Both the position numbers and the translations under genes were made by a program. From the NCBI RefSeq assembly GCF_016714275.1, contig NZ_JADJNP010000004.1, positions 496,001 to 560,000 on the forward strand: 64,000 nt of DNA, read 5' to 3'. The stretch is from Tessaracoccus sp. (GTDB lineage: Bacteria > Actinomycetota > Actinomycetes > Propionibacteriales > Propionibacteriaceae). This document shows, piece after piece, positions 36,182 through 45,222 of the stretch (the first letter of the stretch is position 1; each line of letters opens with the position of its first letter). Below the pieces are notes generated by a model, which saw nothing but the letters and a program-made list of their open reading frames with translations, did no database searches and was not told the DNA's origin.

Positions 36182-37510
36182 TCAGCGCGTCGTGAGCACC
36201 GCGGCCGCGCGGCCGCGCAGGGGCTCCGGGACCGCGACGATGCCGTCGGCGACCTCAGCTTCGCCCGCGCCGATCCACCGATAGGACCGTCCGTGGAGTT
36301 CCTCGGGGAGTCGCAGCTCGCCGACGGCGGGGTCCAGGGCATGGACATGCACGGCGTCGCCGCTGGTCGTGTAGGAGACGGGGGCGCCGAACGGCTCGCC
36401 GGCGCGGACCCATGGCCGGGTGCCGTAGATCGCCTCGCCGTTGACGCGCAGCCAGGCGCCCAGCTCGCGCATGGCCGTCAGCTGCAGCTCGGGGATCGAG
36501 CCGTCGGCGCGCGGGCCCACGTTGATCAGCAGGTTGCCGTTCTTGCTGACGACGTCGACCAGCAGCCGGATCAGCGCGGCACCAGACAGCGAGTGACGCG
36601 AGTCCTCGTCCTGGTTGTAGCCGAACGAGAAGCCGAGGCCGCGCGTGGCCTCGAACACCTCGTCCTGCACGCCGTCGACCCGCATGTACTCGCGCGTCAG
36701 GAAGCCGTGGTACGGCACGCCCCAGCGGTCGTTGATGGCGCCGTCGGGCACCGCCGCGAAGTAGCGACGGAACAGTGCGGCGAGCGAGTACTCCGCCGTG
36801 TCCTTGCCGCCGTCGGGCCATTCGATGTCGTTCCAGAGGACGTCGGGGGAGTACCTCTCGATCAGCTCCTCCAGTTGCTCCGCGGCGTAGCGCGAGAACT
36901 GCTCGTCGTGCCGGCGGAACCGGAACAGGTCGGTGTCGGACTCGATCGGTGGGAAGTCCGAGACGTGCCAGTCGAGGGCACCCGAGTAGTAGACGCCGAA
37001 ACGCGCACCGGCCCTGCGGGTGGCGTCGTGCAGCTCCCGGATCAGGTCGCGGCGGGGGCCGCGGCGGGCGGCGTTGAAGCCCGTCGTCGGGGTGTCCCAG
37101 AGGCAGAAGCCCTCGTGGTGCTTGGTGGTGGGGATGACGTAGCGCGCGCCCGCGCCGACCAGTTCGCTGACGAGTGCGTCCGCGTCGAACGCCTCCGCCT
37201 GCCAGAGGTCGGCCAGGTCTTCGTAGGACGTGCCGACGCCGTAGAGGCGCTGGTGCCGCTCCCAGGTGGGGGAGCCGGCGATGCGTACCGTGTTGCCGTA
37301 CCACTCGGCGTATTGGTGATGCGTGTAGGCGTCCTCGTCCGGCACGCCGCCGGGGCCGTGCGCCGTCGCCCATGCGGGCACCGAGTAAAGGCCCCAATGG
37401 ACGAAGAAGCCGAGCTTCGCGTCGCGGTACCACTCGGGGATGCGCCGCGGCGGGTAGACGGGAGCGTCGGCACCGAAGTCGGGGCCAGTGCGCAGTTCGA
37501 AGCGGGGCAT
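36182..37510 (-). CDS. Alpha-L-fucosidase, GH29 (first copy)
   Basis: Removes alpha-linked L-fucose from glycans. The 442-residue protein has the GH29 barrel: FFVHWGLYSVPAW near the N-terminus, PTTKHHEGFCLWDT, and VLWNDIEWP, whose Asp is the likely nucleophile. A small C-terminal beta domain follows. No signal peptide is seen, so it acts inside the cell on imported oligosaccharides. It starts 1 nt after the M81 stop, the third gene of a minus-strand operon (ROK kinase, M81, fucosidase). Confidence 0.88.
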   Translation of the reverse strand: MPRFELRTGPDFGADAPVYPPRRIPEWYRDAKLGFFVHWGLYSVPAWATAHGPGGVPDEDAYTHHQYAEWYGNTVRIAGSPTWERHQRLYGVGTSYEDLADLWQAEAFDADALVSELVGAGARYVIPTTKHHEGFCLWDTPTTGFNAARRGPRRDLIRELHDATRRAGARFGVYYSGALDWHVSDFPPIESDTDLFRFRRHDEQFSRYAAEQLEELIERYSPDVLWNDIEWPDGGKDTAEYSLAALFRRYFAAVPDGAINDRWGVPYHGFLTREYMRVDGVQDEVFEATRGLGFSFGYNQDEDSRHSLSGAALIRLLVDVVSKNGNLLINVGPRADGSIPELQLTAMRELGAWLRVNGEAIYGTRPWVRAGEPFGAPVSYTTSGDAVHVHALDPAVGELRLPEELHGRSYRWIGAGEAEVADGIVAVPEPLRGRAAAVLTTR

Positions 37511-37511
37511 G

Positions 37512-39089
37512 TCAGCCCTCCTCCCCACGGCGGGTGACGACGGGCGTCAGGTCGGGGTCCGTGTTGCCCTGGTCGAAGGGGTAGACGCCCGGCTGGAGGC
37601 GGTGGTGGCCGAGGCGCAGCAGGTCCTGATCGACGCCGCCGGGGGTCAGCGCGAGCATCCAGTTGGCCCCGTCGTCGGCCAGCCCGAAAAGCTCGGGCTC
37701 CAGGTAGCCGATCTTGACGATGACGACGTCCGCCGCCGTCGGCTCGAGGTCCAGCATCCGGAAGTCCTGCAGCTCGTGGAAGGGCTTGCGGCGCTCGGTG
37801 ACGATGGCGTGCACCGAGCCGGCCCGGACCACGACCTGTGTGCCTGCCGTCGGGTCTCCCTCGGTCACCGAGAACACCTCGCCCGTGAGGGTGACAGGCC
37901 CGCGCGGACCTGGGTCGACCCTGCCGCCCACCTCGAGCGTGACCGTGGCGCCGACGCCCGCGGCCGCGGCCCCCGCGACGGCGGCCTCGTCGAAGATCGA
38001 GGCGTGGATCACGACGCGGCCGGGTTCACGCAGGTCCTCGCGCTCGAGCAGCTCGCCCAGCGTCCAGGAGACGTCGCCGGCGCCGCCCGCAGTGGGGTTG
38101 TCGCCGGAGTCCGAGATCACGTAGGGGCGCGTCGCCCCCGGGGCCAGGGCCAGGTCGAGGGCCTCGTGCAACGACGCCGTCGGGCCGACGAACTGGAAGT
38201 CCTCCCGCGCGTCCCAGTAGCGCCGCGCCAGGCTCTCGGCCTCGCGGGCGATGACCTCGCGGTCGTCGCCGGTCACCACGACGACGGCCTGGCAGCGCGG
38301 TTCGTCGGCCCAGGCGTAGCCCACCCAGACGGCCGCGTCCACCACGCCGTCGAGGTCGGCGACATCGGCAACACGGTCGTAGATGCCCTTCGCGGGCTCC
38401 AACCGGGTGCTGGTCTTCTCCCCGGGCAGGAGGACCGGAACCTGGCGCCAGGCCTTGAACGGGCGGCGCGCCAGCGGGTCGGCGCCGTGTGGGCCGCGAA
38501 GCCGCGCCAGCAGGTTGTGCACCGCGCGCTCCTTGGTGTTCATCCAGTCCTCGTGCGGCGCCATCCGGTAGCAGGTAATGAGGTCGACGGCGTCCAGCAG
38601 CTCCCTCGACACGTTGCCGTGCAGGTCCATCGATGCCGACACCAGCGTGTCCGGCCCGAGCGCCTCGCGTACCGCGGTGCCCAGGTCGCCCTCGGCGTCG
38701 TCCATCCCGACCACGCTCATGGCGCCGTGGATGTCGAAGAAGAAGGCGTCGAACGGACCCTCGGCGGCGATGCCCTTGAGGACCGCCTCCTTCATCGCCC
38801 GGTAGGTGCTCATCGGCACAGCGCCGCCGGGCAGTGAGCGGCCATGCGTCAACGGCACCCATTCCGCAGCGTCGCCCAGGTCGCGTCCGGCGTCCAAGAA
38901 CGGGTAGTAGGCGAGCAACTCGGCTCCCGTGCGGAGGGTGAACGCCCGCTCATCAGACAGGTGCGGGGAGAAGGTGCTGGATTCGATCGAGATGCCCGCG
39001 ATGCCGATCCGGGGACGTTCGAGGCCCCCAGGCGACAGCGGGGCGATCGGCCCCATCCAGATCTCGTGTGCGGATGACCTCGTGGTCAC
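37512..39089 (-). CDS. M81 family metallopeptidase (MlrC-like)
   Basis: A 525-residue protein of the M81 family, named for microcystinase MlrC, which cleaves small linear peptides. Visible conserved blocks are GISIESSTFSP, FFFDIHGAM, SMDLHGN, the HEDW segment and SDSGDNPTAGGAGD. Microcystin is not a likely substrate; the family is widespread in sugar and amino acid catabolic operons with unknown roles. It overlaps the ROK kinase by 4 nt and is coupled to the fucosidase. That company suggests a glycopeptide or a fucosyl-linked metabolite. Confidence 0.85.
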   Translation of the reverse strand: MTTRSSAHEIWMGPIAPLSPGGLERPRIGIAGISIESSTFSPHLSDERAFTLRTGAELLAYYPFLDAGRDLGDAAEWVPLTHGRSLPGGAVPMSTYRAMKEAVLKGIAAEGPFDAFFFDIHGAMSVVGMDDAEGDLGTAVREALGPDTLVSASMDLHGNVSRELLDAVDLITCYRMAPHEDWMNTKERAVHNLLARLRGPHGADPLARRPFKAWRQVPVLLPGEKTSTRLEPAKGIYDRVADVADLDGVVDAAVWVGYAWADEPRCQAVVVVTGDDREVIAREAESLARRYWDAREDFQFVGPTASLHEALDLALAPGATRPYVISDSGDNPTAGGAGDVSWTLGELLEREDLREPGRVVIHASIFDEAAVAGAAAAGVGATVTLEVGGRVDPGPRGPVTLTGEVFSVTEGDPTAGTQVVVRAGSVHAIVTERRKPFHELQDFRMLDLEPTAADVVIVKIGYLEPELFGLADDGANWMLALTPGGVDQDLLRLGHHRLQPGVYPFDQGNTDPDLTPVVTRRGEEG

Positions 39090-40039
39090 GGTGCGTCGGT
39101 TCCTTCCGGGGTGGGGGCTGTCATACTCTGGCGGAGCGCCGCGGCTGCGCCCAAGGCGACGGCGTCGCCGCCGAGGGAGCCGCGGCTGATGGTGAGCGGG
39201 GCGCCGGTGACCGGCGGGTCGTCGCGCAGCACCCGGTCGATCGAGGGCTGCATCAGGTCCCAGGCGTTCGCGAGGCTCCCACCGACGACGACGCTGGGGA
39301 CGTCGAGCAGCGTCGCGGCGCTGACGCAGGCTTGGGCCAGCGTGTGCCCTGCGCGCTCGAAGAGGCGGATGGCAACCGGGTCGCCGTCGCGGGCCAGGTC
39401 GGCGATGTCCTTGGCGGTCACGCCCTCGCGGCCGGTGGCCTCCAGGTACGCGCGGGCGATCGAGCGGCCGGCGGCCACCGTCTCCAGGTGCCCGACGCGC
39501 CCACAGGTGCAGACGATGTCGCTGTAGCGGGCGGTGTGCCCGATCTCGCCGGCCCCGCCGTTGGGTCCGTTGCGGAGGGTGCCGCCCAGGAGCATCGCGC
39601 CGCCGACGCCGGTGCCGATCGTCACGCCCAGCACGTCCTCACCGTGGGCCGAGCCCCAGGTCGCCTCGCCTACCAGAAACGCGTTGACGTCGTTCAGCGC
39701 GATGGTGGGCACGCCGAGGCGCGACGCGATCTCGTCCGAGAGGCGGAACCCCACCCAGTTGTGGAACGAGTCGGATGCGGCGAGGACGGCGCCTTGGGCG
39801 TCGATCACGCCGGACGCGCCCACACCTGCGGCGCGGGGGGCCAGGCCGACGCGTTCCACCAGCGTGCGAACGAGCGCGGCCGCAGTGTCGGCGATCATCG
39901 CACCCCCCTCCTTCGCCGGAGTGGGGACCGTCTCCCGCCCGAGGACGCGGCCGTCGTCGGTCACGAGCAGCGCGGAGGTCTTCGTGCCGCCGATGTCGAT
40001 GCCGGCCAGTGGCTGTTCCAGCCCCTGCTGTGTCGTCAT
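39086..40039 (-). CDS. ROK-family sugar kinase
   Basis: A 317-residue sugar kinase (glucokinase, N-acetylglucosamine or N-acetylmannosamine kinase type). It has the N-terminal phosphate loop GIDIGGTKTSALL, the VGASGVID motif, the catalytic region NDVNAF, GTGVGG and the zinc signature CTCGRVGHLE. It lacks a helix-turn-helix. It heads the operon with M81 and fucosidase, divergent from a ROK repressor at 40240. The ribosome-binding site is GAGAGG. Specific sugar unknown. Confidence 0.88.
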   Translation of the reverse strand: MTTQQGLEQPLAGIDIGGTKTSALLVTDDGRVLGRETVPTPAKEGGAMIADTAAALVRTLVERVGLAPRAAGVGASGVIDAQGAVLAASDSFHNWVGFRLSDEIASRLGVPTIALNDVNAFLVGEATWGSAHGEDVLGVTIGTGVGGAMLLGGTLRNGPNGGAGEIGHTARYSDIVCTCGRVGHLETVAAGRSIARAYLEATGREGVTAKDIADLARDGDPVAIRLFERAGHTLAQACVSAATLLDVPSVVVGGSLANAWDLMQPSIDRVLRDDPPVTGAPLTISRGSLGGDAVALGAAAALRQSMTAPTPEGTDAP

Positions 40040-40075
40040 TGAGTCTGCCTCTCGGCCGGATGATAGGTCGATTAT

Positions 40076-40088
40076 CGAACTAAGTTCG
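40076..40088. promoter_or_regulatory. Perfect dyad, candidate ROK operator
   Basis: CGAACTAAGTTCG, 6-bp arms about a central base, 37 bp upstream of the ROK kinase start and inside the divergent control region 40040-40239. Confidence 0.6.
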
Positions 40089-40212
40089 GTGGGGTGCGAA
40101 TGAAGGAATCGTCGCGCGTGCTCGTCGCGTTGTGAATGAACCGATCACTAGAGATGAGCAGTCGCCCTTCGGAGAGGCGCGGCGAGCCCGCCTTGTGACT
40201 AGCGTGACTTCA

Positions 40213-40224
40213 TTCGATTGCGAA
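40213..40224. promoter_or_regulatory. TTCG-ATTG-CGAA half-related dyad
   Basis: TTCGATTGCGAA lies 16 bp before the ROK repressor start and shares TTCG/CGAA arms with the dyad at 40076; it may be a second repressor site. Confidence 0.4.
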
Positions 40225-40239
40225 GAAAGAGAGGGCGAG

Positions 40240-41370
40240 GTGGACCGTTCCGCAGCACACGCGCGTGCCAGGCGCATCGTCCAGCTGGTGGCTCGGGGCG
40301 AGGCGACGTCGCGCAGCGAGTTGGCCGAGGTCCTCGGCATCGCGCCATCGACCGTGGGCATCGCCGTGCAGGACCTAGTGGATGCCGGTCTCCTTGGCGA
40401 GACGGGCAGCGGCCCGTCGCGGGGTGGGCGTCGGCCGCGCGCGCTTGCCGTTCCCGAGCAGCGGGGCGAGGTGCTTTCGGTGGACCTCGGCGGCGGCCAC
40501 GCCCGGATCGGCCGACTCACCCTCGCCGGAACCCTCGTCGACTCCGTCTCCTTCCCCGTTGCGCTGGTGGACGGCCCGGAAGCGACGCTGTCGGCGGTCG
40601 TCGACGCATGCCGTGGCATGTCCGCCGGTGCCCTGCACGGTGTCGGGGTCAGCTTGCCCGGTCCGGTCGACACGGCACTCGGCGGCGTCGAGCGGCCCTC
40701 TCGCATGCCCGGCTGGGCGGGGTTCCCGGTAGGCGGCTATCTGGCGGACCGGCTCGGCGTACCCGTCGCTGTCGAGAACGACGCGAATCTCGCCGCGCTG
40801 GGAGAGCATCGGCTCCGCTTCGGCGACGGGCTGCACTCGATCACCGTGAAAGCAGGCACCGCGATCGGCGCGGGCGTCGTCGTCGATGGCCGGCTGCACC
40901 GTGGTGCCACATCGGCCGCCGGCGACATCACCCACACCTGCATCGAGACCGGCGCCGGCGTCGCGTGCGCGTGCGGGAACGTCGACTGCCTCGAGACCGT
41001 CGCGAGCGGCGCGGGACTCGTGCGTCAGCTGCGTGAGGCGGGCTACGAGGTCACCTCCACGGCCGAGGTGCTGGCGCTGGCGCTCGATGCCGACCCCCTC
41101 GCCTCGCGCCTGGTGCGGCAGGCGGGAACGTATCTCGGTCAGGTCCTCTCGGTTGTGGTGAACTTCTTCAACCCGCATGCGGTGTTTCTGACGGGCTCGC
41201 TCAGCTCGTCGGAACCGTTCATCGCGGCCGTCCGCGGGCGCGTCTACGCCAGCTGCCACCCGCTGGTGACGCAGACGCTGACGATCGAGGCCGCGCGCTC
41301 TGGGGCCGACGCCATCCTGCTCGGCGCCGCCAACCTCGTGCTCGACCACCACGAGGTGGCCCCGCTCTAG
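40240..41370 (+). CDS. ROK-family transcriptional repressor (fucosidase locus)
   Basis: A 376-residue regulator with an N-terminal winged helix-turn-helix (TSRSELAEVLGIAPSTVGIAV, about 23-43) and a ROK domain with the zinc motif CACGNVDCLE. The GTG at 40240 follows GAGAGGG; an upstream GTG at 40132 would add 36 residues over the control region and is less likely. It is divergent from the ROK kinase-M81-fucosidase operon and convergent with the second fucosidase, so it probably controls the locus. Confidence 0.88.
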   Translation: MDRSAAHARARRIVQLVARGEATSRSELAEVLGIAPSTVGIAVQDLVDAGLLGETGSGPSRGGRRPRALAVPEQRGEVLSVDLGGGHARIGRLTLAGTLVDSVSFPVALVDGPEATLSAVVDACRGMSAGALHGVGVSLPGPVDTALGGVERPSRMPGWAGFPVGGYLADRLGVPVAVENDANLAALGEHRLRFGDGLHSITVKAGTAIGAGVVVDGRLHRGATSAAGDITHTCIETGAGVACACGNVDCLETVASGAGLVRQLREAGYEVTSTAEVLALALDADPLASRLVRQAGTYLGQVLSVVVNFFNPHAVFLTGSLSSSEPFIAAVRGRVYASCHPLVTQTLTIEAARSGADAILLGAANLVLDHHEVAPL

Positions 41371-41407
41371 GGACGGCGGGGTGCACCCGCTCGAGCGGCG
41401 CGTCGGT

Positions 41408-42691
41408 TCAGGACAGAGTGAGCTCGATGACCGGCATCAGCACCTCCGGGCGGCGGACGGGGAGGTGGACCGTCAGCGTCCCCTCGGCCTCGCCGGCGGG
41501 CATCATCGAGTTCGCCGACTCACCCGGGGCCGACGACGTGAGGCGCAGGTATGAGCCGTCGTGCAGGAAGCGGGCGTAGGTCGCCGTGCCCGCGAGGTCC
41601 GGGAGGTGCACGAAGCCCAGCGGCCAGGTGTGGAGATGCAGGTAGAGCCTGTCTCCCCGCTGCGTGTAGACGCCCTCGCGCGGCGGATCGAAGGAGGCGT
41701 GCCCGGCACCGACGATCGCGTCGCGGTGCAACTCCATCCACGCACCGATCTCGGCAAGGGTCGCGAGGTCGTGCGGGGTGACGGCGCCGCGGCCGTCGGG
41801 GCCGACGTTCAGCAGCATGTTGCCGTCCATGGAGACCGAGTCGACGAGCATCTGCACCAGCAGGCTGGCGGGCTTGAAGTTCACGTTGTCGCGGTCGTAT
41901 CCCCAGGACCCGTTCATGGTCTGGCACGCCTCCCACACCTGCGGCACGCCGTCCTTCGTCAGCGGGGAGGTTGGCTGGTACTGCTCGGGGGTGACGAAGT
42001 CGCCGGGGATGCCGAGGCGATCGTTGACGATGATGCCCGGCTGCAGCTCGCGGCACATCGCCAACAGCTCCTCCGAGCCCCAGTCCTGCGGGCCCTTGCC
42101 TGCCCAGCCGGCCGTGGCGTCGGGGTAGGTGAAGTCGAAGAAGAGGTAGTCGATCTGCCCGTAGTCGGTCAGCAGCTCGCGCACCTGGCCGTGCAGGAAC
42201 GCGCGGTAGCGGGCGATGTCGCGGCCCTCGTTGAGCGCGACGCCCGCCGGATCGTCGCGGAGGGGGTGGATCCAGTCGACGGGGAAGTCTGGATGATGCC
42301 AGTCGATCAGCGAGTGGTAGAGCCCGACGCGGAGTCCCTCCGCGCGCAGCGCGTCTACGTATTCGCGCACCAGATCCCGGCCGCAGGCAGACTGCGAGGA
42401 GAACTCGCTGAGGGCGGTGTCCCACAAGGAGAAGCCCTCGTGATGCTTCGTGGTGAGGACGACGTAGCCCGCGCCCGCACCCTTCGCCGCGCGGGCGAGG
42501 CCGGTGGCGTCGAACCGGTCGGGGTTGAAGTGCTCGAAGTAGGGCCGGTACTGGGCGTCGGTCAGCCGCTCGTGGTGCTGCACCCACTCGTGCCGTGCGG
42601 CGCCGCTGTACAGGCCGAAGTGGACGAAGATGCCGAAGCGTGCCTCGAGGAACCAGTCGATGGACGTCTGTGAAGTGGTCACGACATCCAT
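41408..42691 (-). CDS. Alpha-L-fucosidase, GH29 (second copy)
   Basis: A 427-residue GH29 enzyme distinct from the first. It has GIFVHFGLYSGAARHEW, LTTKHHEGFSLWDT and YLFFDFTYPD, whose first Asp after FF is the likely nucleophile. No signal peptide, so cytoplasmic. The ATG at 42691 follows GAAGGG; the frame extends upstream but without a site. It lies alone between the convergent ROK repressor and a VOC protein gene. The two fucosidases may differ in linkage preference. Confidence 0.87.
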   Translation of the reverse strand: MDVVTTSQTSIDWFLEARFGIFVHFGLYSGAARHEWVQHHERLTDAQYRPYFEHFNPDRFDATGLARAAKGAGAGYVVLTTKHHEGFSLWDTALSEFSSQSACGRDLVREYVDALRAEGLRVGLYHSLIDWHHPDFPVDWIHPLRDDPAGVALNEGRDIARYRAFLHGQVRELLTDYGQIDYLFFDFTYPDATAGWAGKGPQDWGSEELLAMCRELQPGIIVNDRLGIPGDFVTPEQYQPTSPLTKDGVPQVWEACQTMNGSWGYDRDNVNFKPASLLVQMLVDSVSMDGNMLLNVGPDGRGAVTPHDLATLAEIGAWMELHRDAIVGAGHASFDPPREGVYTQRGDRLYLHLHTWPLGFVHLPDLAGTATYARFLHDGSYLRLTSSAPGESANSMMPAGEAEGTLTVHLPVRRPEVLMPVIELTLS

Positions 42692-42742
42692 CGTGCCCTT
42701 CGCCGGCACCGCGAGCGGAGCGCGCCGGCGATATCGCTCAGG

Positions 42743-43387
42743 TCAAATGGTGACGATGCCCTTCGTGGGGGAGCTGAACGTCACGCTGCTGATGCCGGGG
42801 GTGCCACGCGGGGCTACCAGGTCTAGCTTGATGCCGTCGAGCTCGTCGCCGACGGGGAGCGCCAGCCACTCGGAGAGGCGCTCGGCAGAACCCGAGATCT
42901 GGATCTCGGTCAGGGAGACCTCCGCGGGCAGCGCGGCGGGGCGCAGGGAGTCGTCGCTCTTCCATTCGAGGAAGTAGGGCAGCTGCGGGTCCGCGATGAG
43001 CCCGCGGATGCCGATCTGCACCCACTCAAGGCGGCGACCGTCGGGGAATTGACGCGAGCCGGGGACGCAGGAGCGCTCGAGGCGCTGCTCGTACAGCGCG
43101 ATGTTCGGAACGCTGACGACCCAGCCGAGCCACCCGCCTCCCATGTTCGAGCGGGCGCGTACAGCCTGACCGAACGCCGCCTTCTCGGCGGCGGGGTGGT
43201 CGAGCACCTCGACGACCTCGATGTAGCGGGCATCCGTCAGGGGGATGATGTGGTTGCGTGTGCCGAAGCGCGGGTGGAAGCCACCGTCCTTGTAGTCGGT
43301 GCCGAGCGCGTCAGCAAGCCGGGCGGCCTCAGCCTTGAGTCCGTCCGGCCCGGTCGCGAAGATCAGATGGTCGACGTGCATGGCCAC
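42743..43387 (-). CDS. VOC-superfamily (glyoxalase-like) protein
   Basis: A 214-residue protein with an HxxF/HLIFATGP opening (His near residue 5) and repeated beta-alpha-beta-beta-beta elements of the vicinal oxygen chelate fold, close to the 'glyoxalase-like domain' family PF13468. The substrate is unknown. The start may be GTG 43387 or ATG 43381; neither has a clear ribosome-binding site. Divergent from the isomerase at 43515. Confidence 0.75.
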   Translation of the reverse strand: MAMHVDHLIFATGPDGLKAEAARLADALGTDYKDGGFHPRFGTRNHIIPLTDARYIEVVEVLDHPAAEKAAFGQAVRARSNMGGGWLGWVVSVPNIALYEQRLERSCVPGSRQFPDGRRLEWVQIGIRGLIADPQLPYFLEWKSDDSLRPAALPAEVSLTEIQISGSAERLSEWLALPVGDELDGIKLDLVAPRGTPGISSVTFSSPTKGIVTI

Positions 43388-43501
43388 ATTCTTGCCGCAC
43401 GGAACCCCGATCGACTAATCAGGGCGCGCTCCGGCGGTGCGACCAGGGATGCTATGGAGGAAGTTGGCGCCGTACGGGGCCGTCGGAGTGAGTGCGGAAG
43501 G

Positions 43502-43507
43502 TAGGGT
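43502..43507 (+). promoter_or_regulatory. -10 element (leaderless start at 43515)
   Basis: TAGGGT ends 7 nt before the GTG at 43515. Confidence 0.55.
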
Positions 43508-43514
43508 GGGAGCC

Positions 43515-44312
43515 GTGCCCACGCCGCAAGTCCTGCTGTCTACCACTTCGGTCTTCCCCGAGGCGTCGACCAGCGCGTTCGAGCTGGCGGCGTCGCTCGG
43601 GTACGACGGCGTCGAGTTGATGATCGGCGTCGACCCGCTCAGCATCGACATCGACGCCGTCGCCAAGCTGGCCGACTATCACGGCGTCCGCGTTCCGTCC
43701 GTGCACGCGCCGACGCTGCTTGTCACGCAGGGCACGTGGGGCAACGACCCGTGGGACAAGCTCCGTCGCTCCGGCGAGGCTGCGCTCCGGCTCGGGGGCG
43801 ACGTCGTCGTCGTGCATCCGCCGTTCCGCTGGCAGCGCGACTACGGCGCGGGCTTCGTTGAGGGCATCAAGAAGCTGAACGCGGAGATGGACGTCAAGTT
43901 CTGCGTGGAGAACATGTTCCCGTGGCGCACGCCGGCGGGCAGTCTCCAGGCCTACCTCCCAGGCTGGGATCCGACGCCGTTCGACTACGACCACCTCACC
44001 CTCGACCTCTCGCACGCGTCGACGTCGCGTCGCCAGTCCATGGACTTCGTGCACGCCTGGGGAGAGCGGCTCGCCCACATTCACCTGACCGACGGCACCG
44101 GTTCCCTCAAGGACGAGCACCTGCTCCCCGGCGAGGGCGACCAGTCGGCGTGGGAGGTGCTGAGCGAGGTCGCCCGGGCCGGCTTCGAGGGGCATGTCGT
44201 CATGGAGGTCTCGACGCGGCGCGCGAAGTCGCGGCACGAGCGGGAGGTGCTCCTGGGCGAGGCCCTGCAGAACACGCGCCGCGCGCTCGCCGTCGGCGTG
44301 TCGAAGGAGTGA
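43515..44312 (+). CDS. TIM-barrel sugar phosphate isomerase/epimerase-like protein
   Basis: A 265-residue xylose-isomerase-like TIM barrel (AP endonuclease 2 superfamily), with barrel metal-ligand segments such as GVELMIG, VHPPF, VENMFPW, LDLSHAS and HIHLTDG. The family includes hydroxypyruvate isomerase and inosose enzymes. The gene sits in the conserved actinobacterial run leading to proC and bS22, where its role is undefined. The GTG at 43515 is set by the -10 hexamer exactly 7 nt upstream. Confidence 0.82.
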   Translation: MPTPQVLLSTTSVFPEASTSAFELAASLGYDGVELMIGVDPLSIDIDAVAKLADYHGVRVPSVHAPTLLVTQGTWGNDPWDKLRRSGEAALRLGGDVVVVHPPFRWQRDYGAGFVEGIKKLNAEMDVKFCVENMFPWRTPAGSLQAYLPGWDPTPFDYDHLTLDLSHASTSRRQSMDFVHAWGERLAHIHLTDGTGSLKDEHLLPGEGDQSAWEVLSEVARAGFEGHVVMEVSTRRAKSRHEREVLLGEALQNTRRALAVGVSKE

Positions 44313-44313
44313 C

Positions 44314-45222
44314 GTGGGCCGCCTGCACGCCACGCTCCGGCAACTGATCGGCTCCCCGCGCGTCCGCTCCGCGGCGCTCGCGTCCGGGGTGGCGGAGGAG
44401 TTCGCCAGTGGCTACGTCGCGGGCATCGACATCGACGCCGTCGTGCCGGTGGTCGAGAAGCTCAGCGGCCAAGGGCTGGACCTTTCCCTGACCTATCTGC
44501 CGGCGCCCGACGACGAGGCCGCGGCCGTCGACGAGCTCGCCGCGTCGCTCGCCCGGCTGGGCGACGCCGCGTCCGGTGTAGAGCTCTCGATCAAGCCGTC
44601 GCAGCTGAGCCTCGCTGCCGACCCCGCCGGCGCTCGCGCCCGTCTCGTCGGGCTGTGCGAGGCAGCCGACGACGCGGGCGCCGTCGTCACGCTCGAGATG
44701 CAGGGCGTTGGTTGCTTCGACAAGACCCTCGGCCTGTGGCGCGCCGTCCGGTCGTCCCATCCCGACCTGGGCGTCACCCTCCCCGCCGACGTCTTCGAGT
44801 CCGAGCGCGTCGTCGGCCCGCTCGCCGACTCCGGCGCCCGTGTGCGCCTCTGCATCGGGGCCTACCCCGCGCCGAAGACCCTCGGCCATCGCAGGGAGCA
44901 GGAGAAGGCGAAGGCCCTCGTGCGCTGCCTCCGGGCCACGATGGAGCGCGGCGGTTACGCGATGGTCGCTTCGCACGACCCGACGATCATCTCGATCGCG
45001 CAGGAGCTCGCGCGCCGCAACGAACTGGGCCCTGAGGGATACGAGCATCAGATGTTCTACGGCGTGCGCCCCCTGGAGCAGCGGCGCCTCGTCGACATCG
45101 GCCACCGGTGCCGCACCTACGTGCCGTTCGGCCCGGCCTGGTACGAGTACCTGACCACGCAGATCGCCGCCCGTCCGCGCGCCGCCTACAACTACCTGCG
45201 GGCCTTGGGGGACAAGCGGTGA
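44314..45222 (+). CDS. Proline dehydrogenase
   Basis: Oxidises proline to pyrroline-5-carboxylate with FAD. The 302-residue protein is the short monofunctional type: barrel segments ELSIKPSQL, TLEMQGVG, RLCIGAYPAP, and the C-terminal YEHQMFYGVRP motif. It starts at GTG 44314, 1 nt after the previous stop, with AAGGAG just upstream. No P5C dehydrogenase is nearby, but proC, the reverse direction of proline metabolism, lies four kilobases downstream. Confidence 0.9.
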   Translation: MGRLHATLRQLIGSPRVRSAALASGVAEEFASGYVAGIDIDAVVPVVEKLSGQGLDLSLTYLPAPDDEAAAVDELAASLARLGDAASGVELSIKPSQLSLAADPAGARARLVGLCEAADDAGAVVTLEMQGVGCFDKTLGLWRAVRSSHPDLGVTLPADVFESERVVGPLADSGARVRLCIGAYPAPKTLGHRREQEKAKALVRCLRATMERGGYAMVASHDPTIISIAQELARRNELGPEGYEHQMFYGVRPLEQRRLVDIGHRCRTYVPFGPAWYEYLTTQIAARPRAAYNYLRALGDKR

